DNA from: Arcticibacterium sp047623945
GTDB taxonomy: Bacteria; Bacteroidota; Bacteroidia; Cytophagales; Spirosomataceae
Assembly: GCA_047623945.1 (NCBI GenBank)
Contig: JBLHOT010000002.1
Location: 1 to 64,000 of the forward strand
DNA length: 64,000 bases
Reading direction: 5' to 3'
Positions 52,559-61,415 of the stretch are shown here, piece after piece. Position numbers and translations under genes: made by a program. Numbering within the stretch: the first letter of the stretch is position 1; each line of letters begins with the position of its first letter. The notes below the pieces were generated by a model that was given only the letters and a program-made list of their open reading frames with translations, ran no database searches and was not told the origin of the DNA.

Positions 52559-53660
52559 CTCTAAACTTCTAATTATTCAAGAACGCAGATTGTGTTCTTT
52601 TTGAGTTTAGGGAGTGATTTGGAGTTTTCTGAATTAAGATTTCTTGGAACGAGCGGACTCAATTGTCATATTAAGCTGAAGGCAAGTTGTTTTCTAAATT
52701 AGAATAAGTTAAGTGCCCGAGTTGGCTAATATTATGTACGGAAATGATTAATTAAGAAGGAGCGAATCTTTCTAAACAAGCCCTTTTTTTATGAAAAAAA
52801 TGTCGCGATGAGCCAGCTGCAAATGTGAAATCAGTGCCAAATTCAGGTAAGTACAAAACTGGATAGGGTAAATTAAAACCTCTTTAGTGGTTGAAAAGTG
52901 TCAAATAGACTGCGAATAGTTCTGGAAGCACTACCAAATAAGAGAAACAATAGTAGGTCAGGCTAATTATCTTTGCTTTAATAGAGCAAGGGAGCACCTA
53001 ATTATACCATTACAAATATGAATGCATGAGATTCTTTGTCAAGATGATGTAACAAAAAACAGAATTATTTCTTTACAAAAGGCATTTAAAATAACTGGAT
53101 AAAGCACAGTGCCCATTGATAATACTTTAGGTGCTCAAACCCAATCTTATTTATTACAATATTAAAAAGACAAAAATCTACGGCGAGGAAACTTGAATTA
53201 AGAGACTTTGAAGTCTTTAGTGCTTCCTTTCTAGTGATTATGTTCAAATCCAAAGTTTACCTCGTGTTTAAAAATGAGATAGTTTCTTCGGCCTTTTAAC
53301 GGCACGAAAATTAAAAAGCCGAAATTATATGTTTGGCATGGTCGTTACTATCGCTTTATTGAGGACGTCGTTTACGCTAAACGTTATCTGCGTTTTGGGA
53401 GAGAAATATGCGTACAGTAGATATTGATATTCGTAAGTTAAAAAGAACTGTTCATCCCAAATCATGCCTTTAAGGATATTTTAAACACCTGACTGGCATG
53501 AAATTAGCGTATATTTGAATAGTTAATGAAAGGTGTTACCCAATAAAAAAAATCTATTTTGAGTTGTTTTATTATACAGGGTACCATTTGCACTGGCCGC
53601 TAAATTAAACCTTTCTTCTAGATTGAATGCTAGATACTTTTTTGAAAGATGGTCTTAATA
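52559..53660. other. About 1.1 kb without a recognisable gene
   Basis: I find no frame with coding character on either strand. It contains a 10-bp perfect inverted repeat, GAGCACCTAA at 52992-53001 and TTAGGTGCTC at 53127-53136, flanking 125 bases. There is a 13-bp stem with one mismatch at 53287-53323 (TTCGGC-type arms), and a TATCTTTG at 52968-52975 lacking a TTG partner. Around 53370 the stretch GCTAAACGTTATCTGCG resembles junk often seen beside decayed cassettes. It may hold dead mobile DNA or an untranslated RNA. Confidence 0.4.
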
Positions 53661-53670
53661 CGTGAATAAA

Positions 53671-54141
53671 ATGAAAATGAAAATCACCGTAGCCTTCGCC
53701 CTATCAATGTTCGTAATTGGAGCTTGGACATCCACCCCCGAAAATTCCAAGGTTAGTTTTTATGACGGCTCTTACGACAATTTCTTAAGAGAAGCTAAAA
53801 AACAACACAAGCCCATCCTGATTGACTTCTGGGCAGAATGGTGTGGCCCATGTAAAAAGATGGACACTGAAACTTTCTCTAATCCTGATCTAGCCGCTTA
53901 TTTAAATGAGAACTTCTTAATATACAAGGTGGATATTGACTCCATTGATGGCATGCAGATAGTGGAACGTTTTGACGTAAAAGCCTTTCCCACAGTTCTA
54001 GTAGGCGATTATAAAGGAGATGAGGTAATCCAATTAAAGGGCTTTTATTACCCAAATTACTTAGAGAATATATTGGTGGATTTAAATGAAACACACAAGC
54101 TCTACAATACAGTTAAGGAAGAAAAATACGTAATGAACTAA
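53671..54141 (+). CDS. Exported thioredoxin-like protein
   Basis: 156-residue thioredoxin-fold protein with a signal peptide (KMKITVAFALSMFVIGAWT) and the active site DFWAEWCGPCKKMD (Cys58, Cys61), plus the cis-Pro in KAFPTVLVG. The WCGPC sequence is that of classical thioredoxin; export suggests a periplasmic reductase or disulfide exchanger. ATG 53671 was preferred over the in-frame GTG 53662. It is a single gene with its own terminator. Confidence 0.88.
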   Translation: MKMKITVAFALSMFVIGAWTSTPENSKVSFYDGSYDNFLREAKKQHKPILIDFWAEWCGPCKKMDTETFSNPDLAAYLNENFLIYKVDIDSIDGMQIVERFDVKAFPTVLVGDYKGDEVIQLKGFYYPNYLENILVDLNETHKLYNTVKEEKYVMN

Positions 54142-54166
54142 CGTTGCTTTTGAGATATAAAAACTT

Positions 54167-54195
54167 AAGCCGGCCAAATTGGTCGGCTTTTTCTG
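54167..54195 (+). terminator. Terminator of the thioredoxin-like gene
   Basis: AAGCCGGCCAA and TTGGTCGGCTT pair with one G-U and a tiny loop; T-run TTTTTCTG follows. The stem begins 25 bases after the stop. Confidence 0.8.
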
Positions 54196-54225
54196 TTAAA
54201 TGGTCAAACAGAATTAAAGACATGT

Positions 54226-54233
54226 TATTTTTG
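54226..54233 (+). promoter_or_regulatory. Candidate -7 element of hemE
   Basis: TATTTTTG fits TAnnTTTG; the ATG ATG start of hemE begins 5 bases later. No TTG at the proper distance upstream. If active, the mRNA is leaderless. Confidence 0.45.
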
Positions 54234-54237
54234 CAAG

Positions 54238-55257
54238 ATGATGCTAAGCAATGATTTGCTGCTTAAGGCGGCCAAAGGAGAAGAAGTAGAAAGAGTACCT
54301 GTCTGGGTAATGAGACAAGCAGGGAGGATATTAAAGGAATACCGAGAAGTAAGGGCGAAGGCTGGAAGTTTTATCACTTTGGCTAAAACTCCAGAGATGG
54401 CCGCTGAGGTTACACTTCAGCCCGTAGACCTGCTGGGTGTAGATGCTGCCATTATTTTTTCTGACATACTGGTTGTTCCAGAAGCTATGGATTTACCTTA
54501 TGAAATGGTGGAAAAGTCGGGCCCTATTTTCAGGAAAACAGTGGAGAGTTTGGCGGATATAGAAGCCTTAAACGTCTCTGATGTGGAAGATAGGCTCTCC
54601 TATGTTTTGGAGGCCATAAGCCTTGCAAAGGATGGCTTAGGAGGCAGGGTGCCTTTGATAGGGTTCTCGGGTGCTCCATTTACTATTCTATGTTATATGG
54701 TAGAAGGCCACGGTTCTAAAACCTTTTCCAAGGCTAAGAAAATGCTTTACAAAGAACCTGAATTAGCACATAAGCTTTTACAGAAGATTACGGATGTAAC
54801 TATAACCTACTTAAAGGCCCAAATAAAGCATGGTGCAGATTTGGTTCAGGTATTTGATAGCTGGGCTGGGATACTCTCACCTTTGCAGTATAGCCAATTT
54901 GCTACCCCATATATTGCCCAAATTTGCTCAGCAATACCTGAGGTTCCTGTTACGGTTTTTGCCAAAGGAGCCTATTTCGCAAGAGAGGAAATTGGGAAAC
55001 TAGACTGTGAGGTTATCGGATTAGACTGGAATATGGATATTGCTGCTTCACGTCAATTGGTACCACATAAAACGTTACAAGGGAATCTAGATCCTTGTGT
55101 ATTGTACGGTTCCTTTTCTGACATAGAAAAAGCAACTAAAGAAATGTTAAGCCAGTTTGGGAGGCAGAGGTATATTGCTAATTTAGGACATGGGGTTTAT
55201 CCTGATATGAAACCTGAAAACGTAAAATGCTTTATTGACACAGTTAAGAGTTGGTAA
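54238..55257 (+). CDS. hemE: Uroporphyrinogen decarboxylase
   Basis: Converts uroporphyrinogen III to coproporphyrinogen III in heme synthesis; 339 residues. The N-terminal motif PVWVMRQAGRILKEYREVR holds the substrate-binding Arg pair, and IIFSDILVVPEAM, GFSGAPFTILCYMVEG and NLGHGVYPDMKPENVK complete the family pattern. The start could be ATG 54238 or 54241, both consecutive. It supplies heme for the respiratory locus 24 kb away but is not linked to it. Confidence 0.96.
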   Translation: MMLSNDLLLKAAKGEEVERVPVWVMRQAGRILKEYREVRAKAGSFITLAKTPEMAAEVTLQPVDLLGVDAAIIFSDILVVPEAMDLPYEMVEKSGPIFRKTVESLADIEALNVSDVEDRLSYVLEAISLAKDGLGGRVPLIGFSGAPFTILCYMVEGHGSKTFSKAKKMLYKEPELAHKLLQKITDVTITYLKAQIKHGADLVQVFDSWAGILSPLQYSQFATPYIAQICSAIPEVPVTVFAKGAYFAREEIGKLDCEVIGLDWNMDIAASRQLVPHKTLQGNLDPCVLYGSFSDIEKATKEMLSQFGRQRYIANLGHGVYPDMKPENVKCFIDTVKSW

Positions 55258-55325
55258 GGGCTATTTTTTTACTTATGTGATCTTTAGTTGAACAACATAT
55301 TTCGTCTTATGATCGTATATATAGT

Positions 55326-55952
55326 ATGAAGAATACCCTTTTGTTTTTTAGTTTATTTGCCATCCTTGGTTCTTGTGCTGTGAACGCACCATACGTTTCC
55401 GAAGAAATGGAAAGGCTGTCTGTAAGCCATCAAAAAATAGCGATACTGCCTTTTAAAGTTAGTTTTAATGAAGAGTATAAAACGAATGCTAGAATAAGAG
55501 GAGGTAGAAGCGGGGGCTCGTACTGGGATGAACAGGAGAGACTGGCTGGTTTAGATATGCAAAAGGAGTTTTTCGTTTACCTGGCTAAAGGGGTAGAAAA
55601 GGGAAGAATGGAGAAGGTGGTACAGGACTTTATTACTACTAATAAAAGATTGGCAGCGGCAGCCGTAAGAATTCAAGATATTCCTTCCTTGGATAAAGGT
55701 CAGTTAGGACGTATTTTAGACGTGGATGCAGTTATTTGGGGGGAGACCTATATTGAGATTAATCCATTCTTTATGGGTTCTTCATCGGCTGGAGGTGCCA
55801 CTACCGTTGCAGGGATATATGACGCCAGACAAGGGAATTTACTTTGGCAAAAGAAAATGACACAGCGGCCTTCAAACAGAATGGATACCCCAAAAAGGTT
55901 GGGAGGAAATACAGCACAGCAACTGGCCAAACTACTTCCTTACCGAAAGTAA
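55326..55952 (+). CDS. Lipoprotein of unknown function (LpoB/CsgG-like fold suspected)
   Basis: 208-residue probable lipoprotein with signal LLFFSLFAILGSC (Cys17 lipidated). The body has blocks IAILPFKVSF near residue 38, LDVDAVIWGETYIE near 135 and YDARQGNLLWQKKM near 165, reminiscent of the TolB-N/CsgG-like lipoproteins that gauge or bind cell-envelope components. I do not recognise a specific family. Convergent with an OmpH-like gene and sharing a strong bidirectional terminator. Confidence 0.75.
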   Translation: MKNTLLFFSLFAILGSCAVNAPYVSEEMERLSVSHQKIAILPFKVSFNEEYKTNARIRGGRSGGSYWDEQERLAGLDMQKEFFVYLAKGVEKGRMEKVVQDFITTNKRLAAAAVRIQDIPSLDKGQLGRILDVDAVIWGETYIEINPFFMGSSSAGGATTVAGIYDARQGNLLWQKKMTQRPSNRMDTPKRLGGNTAQQLAKLLPYRK

Positions 55953-55964
55953 AAGCAAGATATG

Positions 55965-56014
55965 AAACATAAAAAGGCCAGATTCTCATTTGAGAATCTG
56001 GCCTTTTTATGTTT
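55965..56014. terminator. Bidirectional terminator, 24-bp perfect stem
   Basis: A perfect 24-bp stem with a 2-base loop spans 50 bases; the core is AAAAAGGCCAGATTCTCA. A-run on one side and T-run on the other make it work in both directions, between the convergent lipoprotein and OmpH-like genes. Confidence 0.9.
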
Positions 56015-56023
56015 ACAGAAGAT

Positions 56024-56620
56024 TTATTTGGCGGTAGCCGTTGTGTCTGCTGCTGGTTTATCTTTCTTAGAAGAAGCATAGGCAGCGTTCAAGCCTTCTA
56101 AAACTTCGTTTGTGATTTCAAGGTTTTGTTTGGCGTACAGTACGCCGCCACCCTTAGAGAATCCAATAACCATGTCATAGCGGTCATCGGTATTGTGTTC
56201 TGCTAGATAATCCTGAATGTTGGTTAAGATTTCATCAGTTTTAGCGGCTTGGTCGGAAGCTAAGTTCGCCGCAGCATTGTCTCTATAAAGAAGTATATCC
56301 TGCTCTTTCTTTTGAAGTTGCTGTTGAGTAGACTCGCCTTGTTGCTGAGACATACCGCCTGCTTGTACTCTTCTTTGAAATAAAGCTACTTCGTTTTGGA
56401 ACGATTCAGACTTTTTCTTCAATTCATTCTCCAAAGCAAACTGCTTATTTTGAAATTCGTTAACTACATCTTTATAATATTCGTAGTTTGTTAATAACGT
56501 GTCAGTATTAACATAAACAATTCTTCCTGAGGATTGTCCAGCTGTACCTTCTTGGGTTCCTTTATTGCATGAAGAGAGTGCCACTATTACAAAAAGGACG
56601 CTTAAAATTTGTTTCATCAA
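56024..56620 (-). CDS. OmpH/Skp-family outer-membrane chaperone-like lipoprotein
   Basis: 198 residues, signal ILSVLFVIVALSSC with a lipobox Cys, then the OmpH pattern: a short strand (GRIVYVNTDTLLTNYEYYK), a long coiled-coil arm (residues about 50-135, charged and Gln-rich) and a return strand (YDMVIGFSKGGGVLYAKQ, LEITNEVLEGLN). Such proteins bind unfolded outer-membrane proteins in the periplasm; here it seems lipid-anchored. TATATTTG at 56660-56653 on the minus strand is a likely promoter element 33 bases upstream. Confidence 0.87.
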   Translation of the reverse strand: MMKQILSVLFVIVALSSCNKGTQEGTAGQSSGRIVYVNTDTLLTNYEYYKDVVNEFQNKQFALENELKKKSESFQNEVALFQRRVQAGGMSQQQGESTQQQLQKKEQDILLYRDNAAANLASDQAAKTDEILTNIQDYLAEHNTDDRYDMVIGFSKGGGVLYAKQNLEITNEVLEGLNAAYASSKKDKPAADTTATAK

Positions 56621-56652
56621 TGTCTGTTAATTAGGTTCTTAAAAATGAGGTG

Positions 56653-56660
56653 CAAATATA
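56653..56660 (-). promoter_or_regulatory. Candidate -7 element of the OmpH-like gene
   Basis: TATATTTG on the minus strand, 33 bases before the ATG. The upstream region has only TTCG near the right distance, so the match is partial. Confidence 0.45.
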
Positions 56661-56715
56661 GTTTTTTTATCTTAGCACGAATAATAGGAGCATATAAAGT
56701 GATTTTAAATCGAAA

Positions 56716-57066
56716 TTATATCTGTTTTAATTTATAACCCGCTAGTCCTGAAATGCCACCGATTAGTAGGGACAAAATCGCGGTTACACCAAAAGTAAGA
56801 CCTATGTTTCCTGAGGGGCTTATACCATCTGCACTACTTGTTAATATACCCGCCATTTTATGGGCCATATTCACCTCTGAGCCTAAATGAATGTATAGGG
56901 CATAAACCATCCAAAGTGTAAACAGAGCCGAAGCCGAACTCCAAAAAGCTTGTTTAGTGCTTTTGGCTTTTAAACGACAGGCAATGAAAGCGACGGGGGC
57001 GGCAATCCACCAGGGACCAAAAATACTGAGGACAGCTGCGAATATTAGAATTGCTAAATAAATCAT
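56716..57066 (-). CDS. Small membrane protein coupled to penicillin acylase
   Basis: 116 residues, four hydrophobic segments (AILIFAAVLSIFGPWWIAAPV, ALFTLWMVYALYIHLG, then LTFGVTAILSLLIGGISGLAG near the end), basic loop KAKSTKQAF. No family recognised. Its ATG overlaps the penicillin acylase stop (ATGA), which indicates translational coupling and a shared job, perhaps membrane anchoring or export. Ends in a short basic tail KLKQI. Confidence 0.8.
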   Translation of the reverse strand: MIYLAILIFAAVLSIFGPWWIAAPVAFIACRLKAKSTKQAFWSSASALFTLWMVYALYIHLGSEVNMAHKMAGILTSSADGISPSGNIGLTFGVTAILSLLIGGISGLAGYKLKQI

Positions 57067-59510
57067 TTTGAGGGTGTTAATTTTTGTGATGAAAGAATTC
57101 TAGAGGATTCCTCCGATTCATTTTTCAGGAAAAGAAGTTCGTTAAGTTGACCTTCGGTCCACTTACTTACCATGTTATCATAATATTTACTACCTGGATT
57201 ACCGGATTGGCCGCCAGGATATACGCCATAGGCTCGGGGCCACTCTTTATCTAATTCTACAATCATACGCCACGATGGGCCCGTTCTTCCAGTACTTGCA
57301 TTGACTATTCTTTTACCACCGCCATTTGGAAGTCCTTCAGTGCTGAAAGCCTTAAAGGCAGAAATCAAGTGCCTGATACCGGTTTGTTTTACTTTATACC
57401 ACTCCCAGGTTTCAGAGAGGTCACCATAGGTTCTTTGAAGAGAGTCTATGGTTTCATTGAAGCTTATAAAGACGATATCCTCTAAGGATTCCACTTTGTT
57501 TTTCGTTCTTATATCATCAAGCCACTTGGAGTTGGGCTCGTCCAGAATCAATTGCAAGGTTTTATCTTCTGAAGGGTAAGTGAAGTTTTCGGATAAAGGA
57601 AATTCGTCATCCCAGATTTTTGCCATCAAAATATTTATCCAAGTTTCAAAAACTGTGGCGGCTTTAGAGTCTGCTTCGTTTCTATAATCCCAGCCTTCAA
57701 GTAAGGCCATGGCTTTTGGATGAGAGGTCTCCGTTTTGTCAAGTATTTCTAGAAGTGAGGGAAGAAACCATTCGGCGGCCAGGCTATAATTATCATTTTG
57801 AATACTCTTTAGACTATCAGCTGTTGCCGCTTCCATAGCAGCTAGTCGTTTATTGATTTGGGTGCCTCTATAGGGGTCAGCTGACGTCCAATCAATGTAA
57901 TACGGATAGTCAAAGGGATTGTTGATAGACTGATTGGCGGAGCTCACATATCCTCTTTCTGGGTTTTTTACATGTGGGTTGTGCTCTGGAGGTAAGTAGC
58001 CTTGCCAGTCGTGGTCTTTTCGTGTTCCATCTAAAAGAAATTTGCCTTGCTCATCCCATTTTAATGGAAATTTGCCATTTGGAGTTATGGCTATATCATT
58101 CTCATTGCTGGCGAAAATGAAGTTTTGTGCCGGAGCAATATAATGAGTTAAAGCTTCCCGGTAGTCAGCATAGTTTTTAGCCTTATTTAGTCCTAAAAAG
58201 CAGTTCAAATCTTCCGGCGAGCTATCATTCGTAATCCATTGCATGGCATAACCGGCGGGAACAGCTTGATTGAAATTTGCCTTACTCTCCTCAAAGTAAA
58301 TGATGGGTCCATGATGCGTAGAAATTAAGGTGTCAGTAACCGTTTTCCCTCCCTTCACTAAGTAGTTTTCAGTTCTTTTTGTTGTGTTCTTCCATTGGCT
58401 ATCATGCCAATATTCATTCATGGTTTCGTCTTTGAATTTGATTTTGAAAAAATCCATGACGTCTGGTCCTACATTGGTTACACCCCAAGCTATGTCTTTA
58501 TTAAACCCTATGGTAACTCCAGGAGTACCTGGAAGTGCAGAGCCGTAAACGTTAACATTGGGCGAATGAAGCTGAATTTGGTACCAAATAGAAGGAAAAG
58601 AAAGACCTAAATGAGGGTCGTTTGATAGGATTGGTAGGCCACTTGCCGATTTTGAACCTGTTATGGCCCAATTATTACTTCCAATTTCAGGTCTTGGAGC
58701 TTCTAACGTCATAGCTACAGTTTTGTCATCTGGAAACGCCACTATTTCATTTGGTATTTCTGGAATTGGGAGTGGGTCAAAAAGCAAAGGGCTTCCATTT
58801 GGAATAATAGGCTCAGCGTTTTTAGGATATTTAGGGAATAAGTCATTTACTACGTCTAGTCCATATTTTTGAGCTAGTCTGGTCATTTTGAAATCTGTGC
58901 TACCACCGTTTAATTGATTTCGCATGTTCATCATCATGAGCATAGACTTTTTAGGAGTCCATTTTTCTGGCGTGTAACCCAGCATTTTGTACTCAATAGG
59001 TAAATCCTTCTCGCTTAGTGAAGCGATGTAGGCATTAACTCCGGCCGCATATGATTCTAAATAGGATAGCATTTCCGGAGCCTCATTCATTCGTTTAATA
59101 ATTGCATCTGCCGTGAAAGCCATTCCGCTTCTACGGTTATACTGGTCGTATGCCAAAGCTCTTTCTCCTACCACTTCCGTTAATCTCCCGGCGGCTACTA
59201 GCGTGTAAAACTCCATCTGCCATAGTCTATCAGAAGCCACGGTATACCCTTGAGCAAAATAGAGGTCGGCATAATTTTTTGCGAAAATATGTGGAATTCT
59301 GTTTTCATCATATTTAATTACGACATCCTCCTGGAGACCCTTCAGGTCTAAGTTCCCTTGCTTGAGGGGCTCAAGTTCAGCATTTTGCCAAAACCCCGTG
59401 AATGGGCTAAAGAGCTTCCCTAATGCTGGCACAGAACCGTGGGAGGTTCCCAGTAGGTAAAGGAGGGAGACGAGGAGCAGTGAAGGCCAAAGGGCCTTTA
59501 GTATTTTCAT
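57063..59510 (-). CDS. Penicillin acylase (amidase) family protein
   Basis: 815-residue exported N-terminal nucleophile hydrolase. After the signal peptide comes the alpha chain (EDVVIKYDENRIPHIFA, FAQGYTVASDRLWQMEF). The spacer ends before GSNNWAI, where cleavage would expose Ser278 as nucleophile, and the beta chain then shows ILSNDPHLGLSFPSIWYQI, NVYGSALPGTPGVTIGFNKD and GWTNVGPD-like residues. Substrates in this family include beta-lactams, N-acyl-homoserine lactones and other acylamides; which one applies is not visible. The downstream membrane protein gene overlaps it. Divergent from a rhodanese gene. Confidence 0.92.
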   Translation of the reverse strand: MKILKALWPSLLLVSLLYLLGTSHGSVPALGKLFSPFTGFWQNAELEPLKQGNLDLKGLQEDVVIKYDENRIPHIFAKNYADLYFAQGYTVASDRLWQMEFYTLVAAGRLTEVVGERALAYDQYNRRSGMAFTADAIIKRMNEAPEMLSYLESYAAGVNAYIASLSEKDLPIEYKMLGYTPEKWTPKKSMLMMMNMRNQLNGGSTDFKMTRLAQKYGLDVVNDLFPKYPKNAEPIIPNGSPLLFDPLPIPEIPNEIVAFPDDKTVAMTLEAPRPEIGSNNWAITGSKSASGLPILSNDPHLGLSFPSIWYQIQLHSPNVNVYGSALPGTPGVTIGFNKDIAWGVTNVGPDVMDFFKIKFKDETMNEYWHDSQWKNTTKRTENYLVKGGKTVTDTLISTHHGPIIYFEESKANFNQAVPAGYAMQWITNDSSPEDLNCFLGLNKAKNYADYREALTHYIAPAQNFIFASNENDIAITPNGKFPLKWDEQGKFLLDGTRKDHDWQGYLPPEHNPHVKNPERGYVSSANQSINNPFDYPYYIDWTSADPYRGTQINKRLAAMEAATADSLKSIQNDNYSLAAEWFLPSLLEILDKTETSHPKAMALLEGWDYRNEADSKAATVFETWINILMAKIWDDEFPLSENFTYPSEDKTLQLILDEPNSKWLDDIRTKNKVESLEDIVFISFNETIDSLQRTYGDLSETWEWYKVKQTGIRHLISAFKAFSTEGLPNGGGKRIVNASTGRTGPSWRMIVELDKEWPRAYGVYPGGQSGNPGSKYYDNMVSKWTEGQLNELLFLKNESEESSRILSSQKLTPSK

Positions 59511-59585
59511 AGGTTTATGAGATTATTCTTTCAAGGTATTGTTGATAATGCAAAATACTAAAAAAGAACCTCTCTAAATCTTTAG

Positions 59586-60122
59586 ATGTTATTTAGTCGT
59601 TATTTAAAAGAAAAGACATTGAAGAAGACTCTTATTGCTATAGTTGGTTTTGTATTAATAGCCTCATCTGGTTACGGGCAGGTAGAAGGTGGTGCATTTA
59701 ACCTCCTTCTTAAGTCCATGATAAAGAAAACGGTCACTACGGTTTCGGTGGCAGACTTATCAAAAGAGAATTCTAAGGAAATTGTTTTTTTAGATGCCAG
59801 AGAGAAGACAGAATATGAGGTAAGTCACCTCTATAAGGCCAGATGGATAGGTTATGAAGACTTTAATGAATCTCGACTAGCCGGGCTGTCAAAAAATCAG
59901 GAAATAGTAATTTACTGCTCTATCGGAGTTCGAAGTGAAAAAATAGGAGAACGTCTTTTGGCGGCAGGTTATACCAATGTAAGAAACCTTTACGGTAGTA
60001 TTTTTGAATGGGTAAATCAAGGAAACGAAGTTTTTGGGTCTGATGGAAAGCCAACAAAGAGGGTACATGCCTACAGCAAAACCTGGGGAGTATGGTTAAA
60101 AGAAGGGGAGAAGGTTTATTAA
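59586..60122 (+). CDS. Exported rhodanese-like protein
   Basis: 178 residues with a signal peptide (LIAIVGFVLIASSGYG) and one rhodanese domain: strand EIVFLDAREKTEYEVSHL and the active-site loop CSIGVRSEKIGE with Cys111, then GYTNVRNLYGSIFEW. An intact Cys loop suggests sulfurtransferase or phosphatase-like chemistry in the periplasm. The tail KRVHAYSKTWGVWL is a common Bacteroidota extension. Alone on its strand, with no clear promoter match. Confidence 0.87.
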   Translation: MLFSRYLKEKTLKKTLIAIVGFVLIASSGYGQVEGGAFNLLLKSMIKKTVTTVSVADLSKENSKEIVFLDAREKTEYEVSHLYKARWIGYEDFNESRLAGLSKNQEIVIYCSIGVRSEKIGERLLAAGYTNVRNLYGSIFEWVNQGNEVFGSDGKPTKRVHAYSKTWGVWLKEGEKVY

Positions 60123-60193
60123 TAAATTAGTCAATAGGAAACAAAAGAATCGAACCTCCTAGGTTCACTTCCTAAAGTATAAAGTCTGTATTC

Positions 60194-61348
60194 CTATAAA
60201 GAATTAACGGTGGTAGTGCTTACTTCTCTAGTTGGTAAGCCGAAATTTAAGGAGATTCTCCATGTATTAGCCAAAGGATTTCCCGCATTAGTAGGAATTA
60301 AATAGGCCAAATCAATGCCATAAAGTTCTTTTAGCTTAACTCCAGCTCCTAAGGTTACATATTTCCTTCCACCTTTCTGAACAGGTTCAAAAAAATATCC
60401 GGCTCTAACGGCTAGTAGGTTGTCATAAATATATTCTGCTCCTAAAGAGCTAGTAATTTCTCTCATTTCTTCGCCGACTCCATCAGGGGCATCTCCAAAC
60501 GATTTAAAAATAGATTCTACAGTACCATATTCCGGAATAGATCCATCAGATTGTGGTGTAGGAACTAATAACTTATTGAAATCAAGTAAGAAATTAAATC
60601 TGTTTTGAGCATCTGGCGTCAGCGTAAACTGAGTTCCTATTTTCAGATTCATAGGTAGAAAGTATTCTTTGTCCAGTCCGTAATTCACTTTACCTCCTAC
60701 ATTACTTAGATTAAGACCGAATGCGAAATCTGTCTTTTTAAGTTCATCAGTAGGCCTATCTTTATGATAATAGAGGCTTAAGTCGGCAGCAGCAGTTTTA
60801 GCAGGTTTACTCGCTTGATTGTTTATAACCTGGCTTCCTGTAAGGTTAGAATTTATAAATTTTAGATTTAAACCAGCAGAAAAATCTTGACCGAGCTTCA
60901 TAGCGTAGCCGACAGCTAAAGCAAACTCTTTGGAGTTGAACGGGTCACCAATATTTTGACCAGTATTGGTGGTAAACTGAATTTCACCTTGGTCAAAATA
61001 GGTTAATCCAGCAGTAATAGCTTTTCCTTCACCGATGTGCTTAAATCCCGAAATGTTTATTAAACCCATGTCACCTACTAAATCCCGTAGCCATGGAGCA
61101 TAAGAGGCGTTTACGCCTGCATTACTTTCCGAAAATGCTAATTTGGCGGTATTCCAATAGATTGAATTCGCATCTGGGGTAGAGGCTACACCCGCATCTC
61201 CTAAAGCTGCTGAGCGAGAATCAGGAGAAATAGTAAGAAAAGGAACAGCCGAAGAAACCAGTCTGTTACTTTCGATTGGAGTGTTTTGGCCAATAGTTAA
61301 AAGAGGTAAGAACCCCACACAAACAATCGCAATGAAACCATTTCTCAT
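60194..61348 (-). CDS. porV: Type IX secretion outer-membrane protein PorV (LptO)
   Basis: 384-residue FadL-like beta-barrel that shuttles cargo from the SprA translocon to the PorU sortase. N-terminal blocks VPFLTISPDSRSAALGDAGV and DANSIYWNTAKLAF are the PorV signature, and the C-terminus ends in barrel strands (NTWRISLNFGLPTREVST). It follows porU by 57 bases on the same strand and also has its own promoter-like element at 61384-61415. Confidence 0.93.
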   Translation of the reverse strand: MRNGFIAIVCVGFLPLLTIGQNTPIESNRLVSSAVPFLTISPDSRSAALGDAGVASTPDANSIYWNTAKLAFSESNAGVNASYAPWLRDLVGDMGLINISGFKHIGEGKAITAGLTYFDQGEIQFTTNTGQNIGDPFNSKEFALAVGYAMKLGQDFSAGLNLKFINSNLTGSQVINNQASKPAKTAAADLSLYYHKDRPTDELKKTDFAFGLNLSNVGGKVNYGLDKEYFLPMNLKIGTQFTLTPDAQNRFNFLLDFNKLLVPTPQSDGSIPEYGTVESIFKSFGDAPDGVGEEMREITSSLGAEYIYDNLLAVRAGYFFEPVQKGGRKYVTLGAGVKLKELYGIDLAYLIPTNAGNPLANTWRISLNFGLPTREVSTTTVNSL

Positions 61349-61383
61349 AAAATACTTCTTTTTATTTTTAGGACACGTGACCC

Positions 61384-61415
61384 CAAATTTACCACCTTTT
61401 TATTTTCATTTCCAA
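61384..61415 (-). promoter_or_regulatory. Candidate promoter of porV
   Basis: On the minus strand TTG (61415-61413), 21 bases, TAAATTTG (61391-61384). It overlaps the end of porU; the porV ATG is 36 bases downstream. Confidence 0.5.

Noticed and set aside
52992..53136. Miniature inverted-repeat transposon
   Set aside because: Inverted repeats are only 10 bp, no target-site duplication flanks them, and no second copy is in the window.
53340..53420. attC-like integron site around GCTAAACGTTATCTGCG
   Set aside because: The paired core sites needed for an attC hairpin are not present, and there is no integrase or cassette array.
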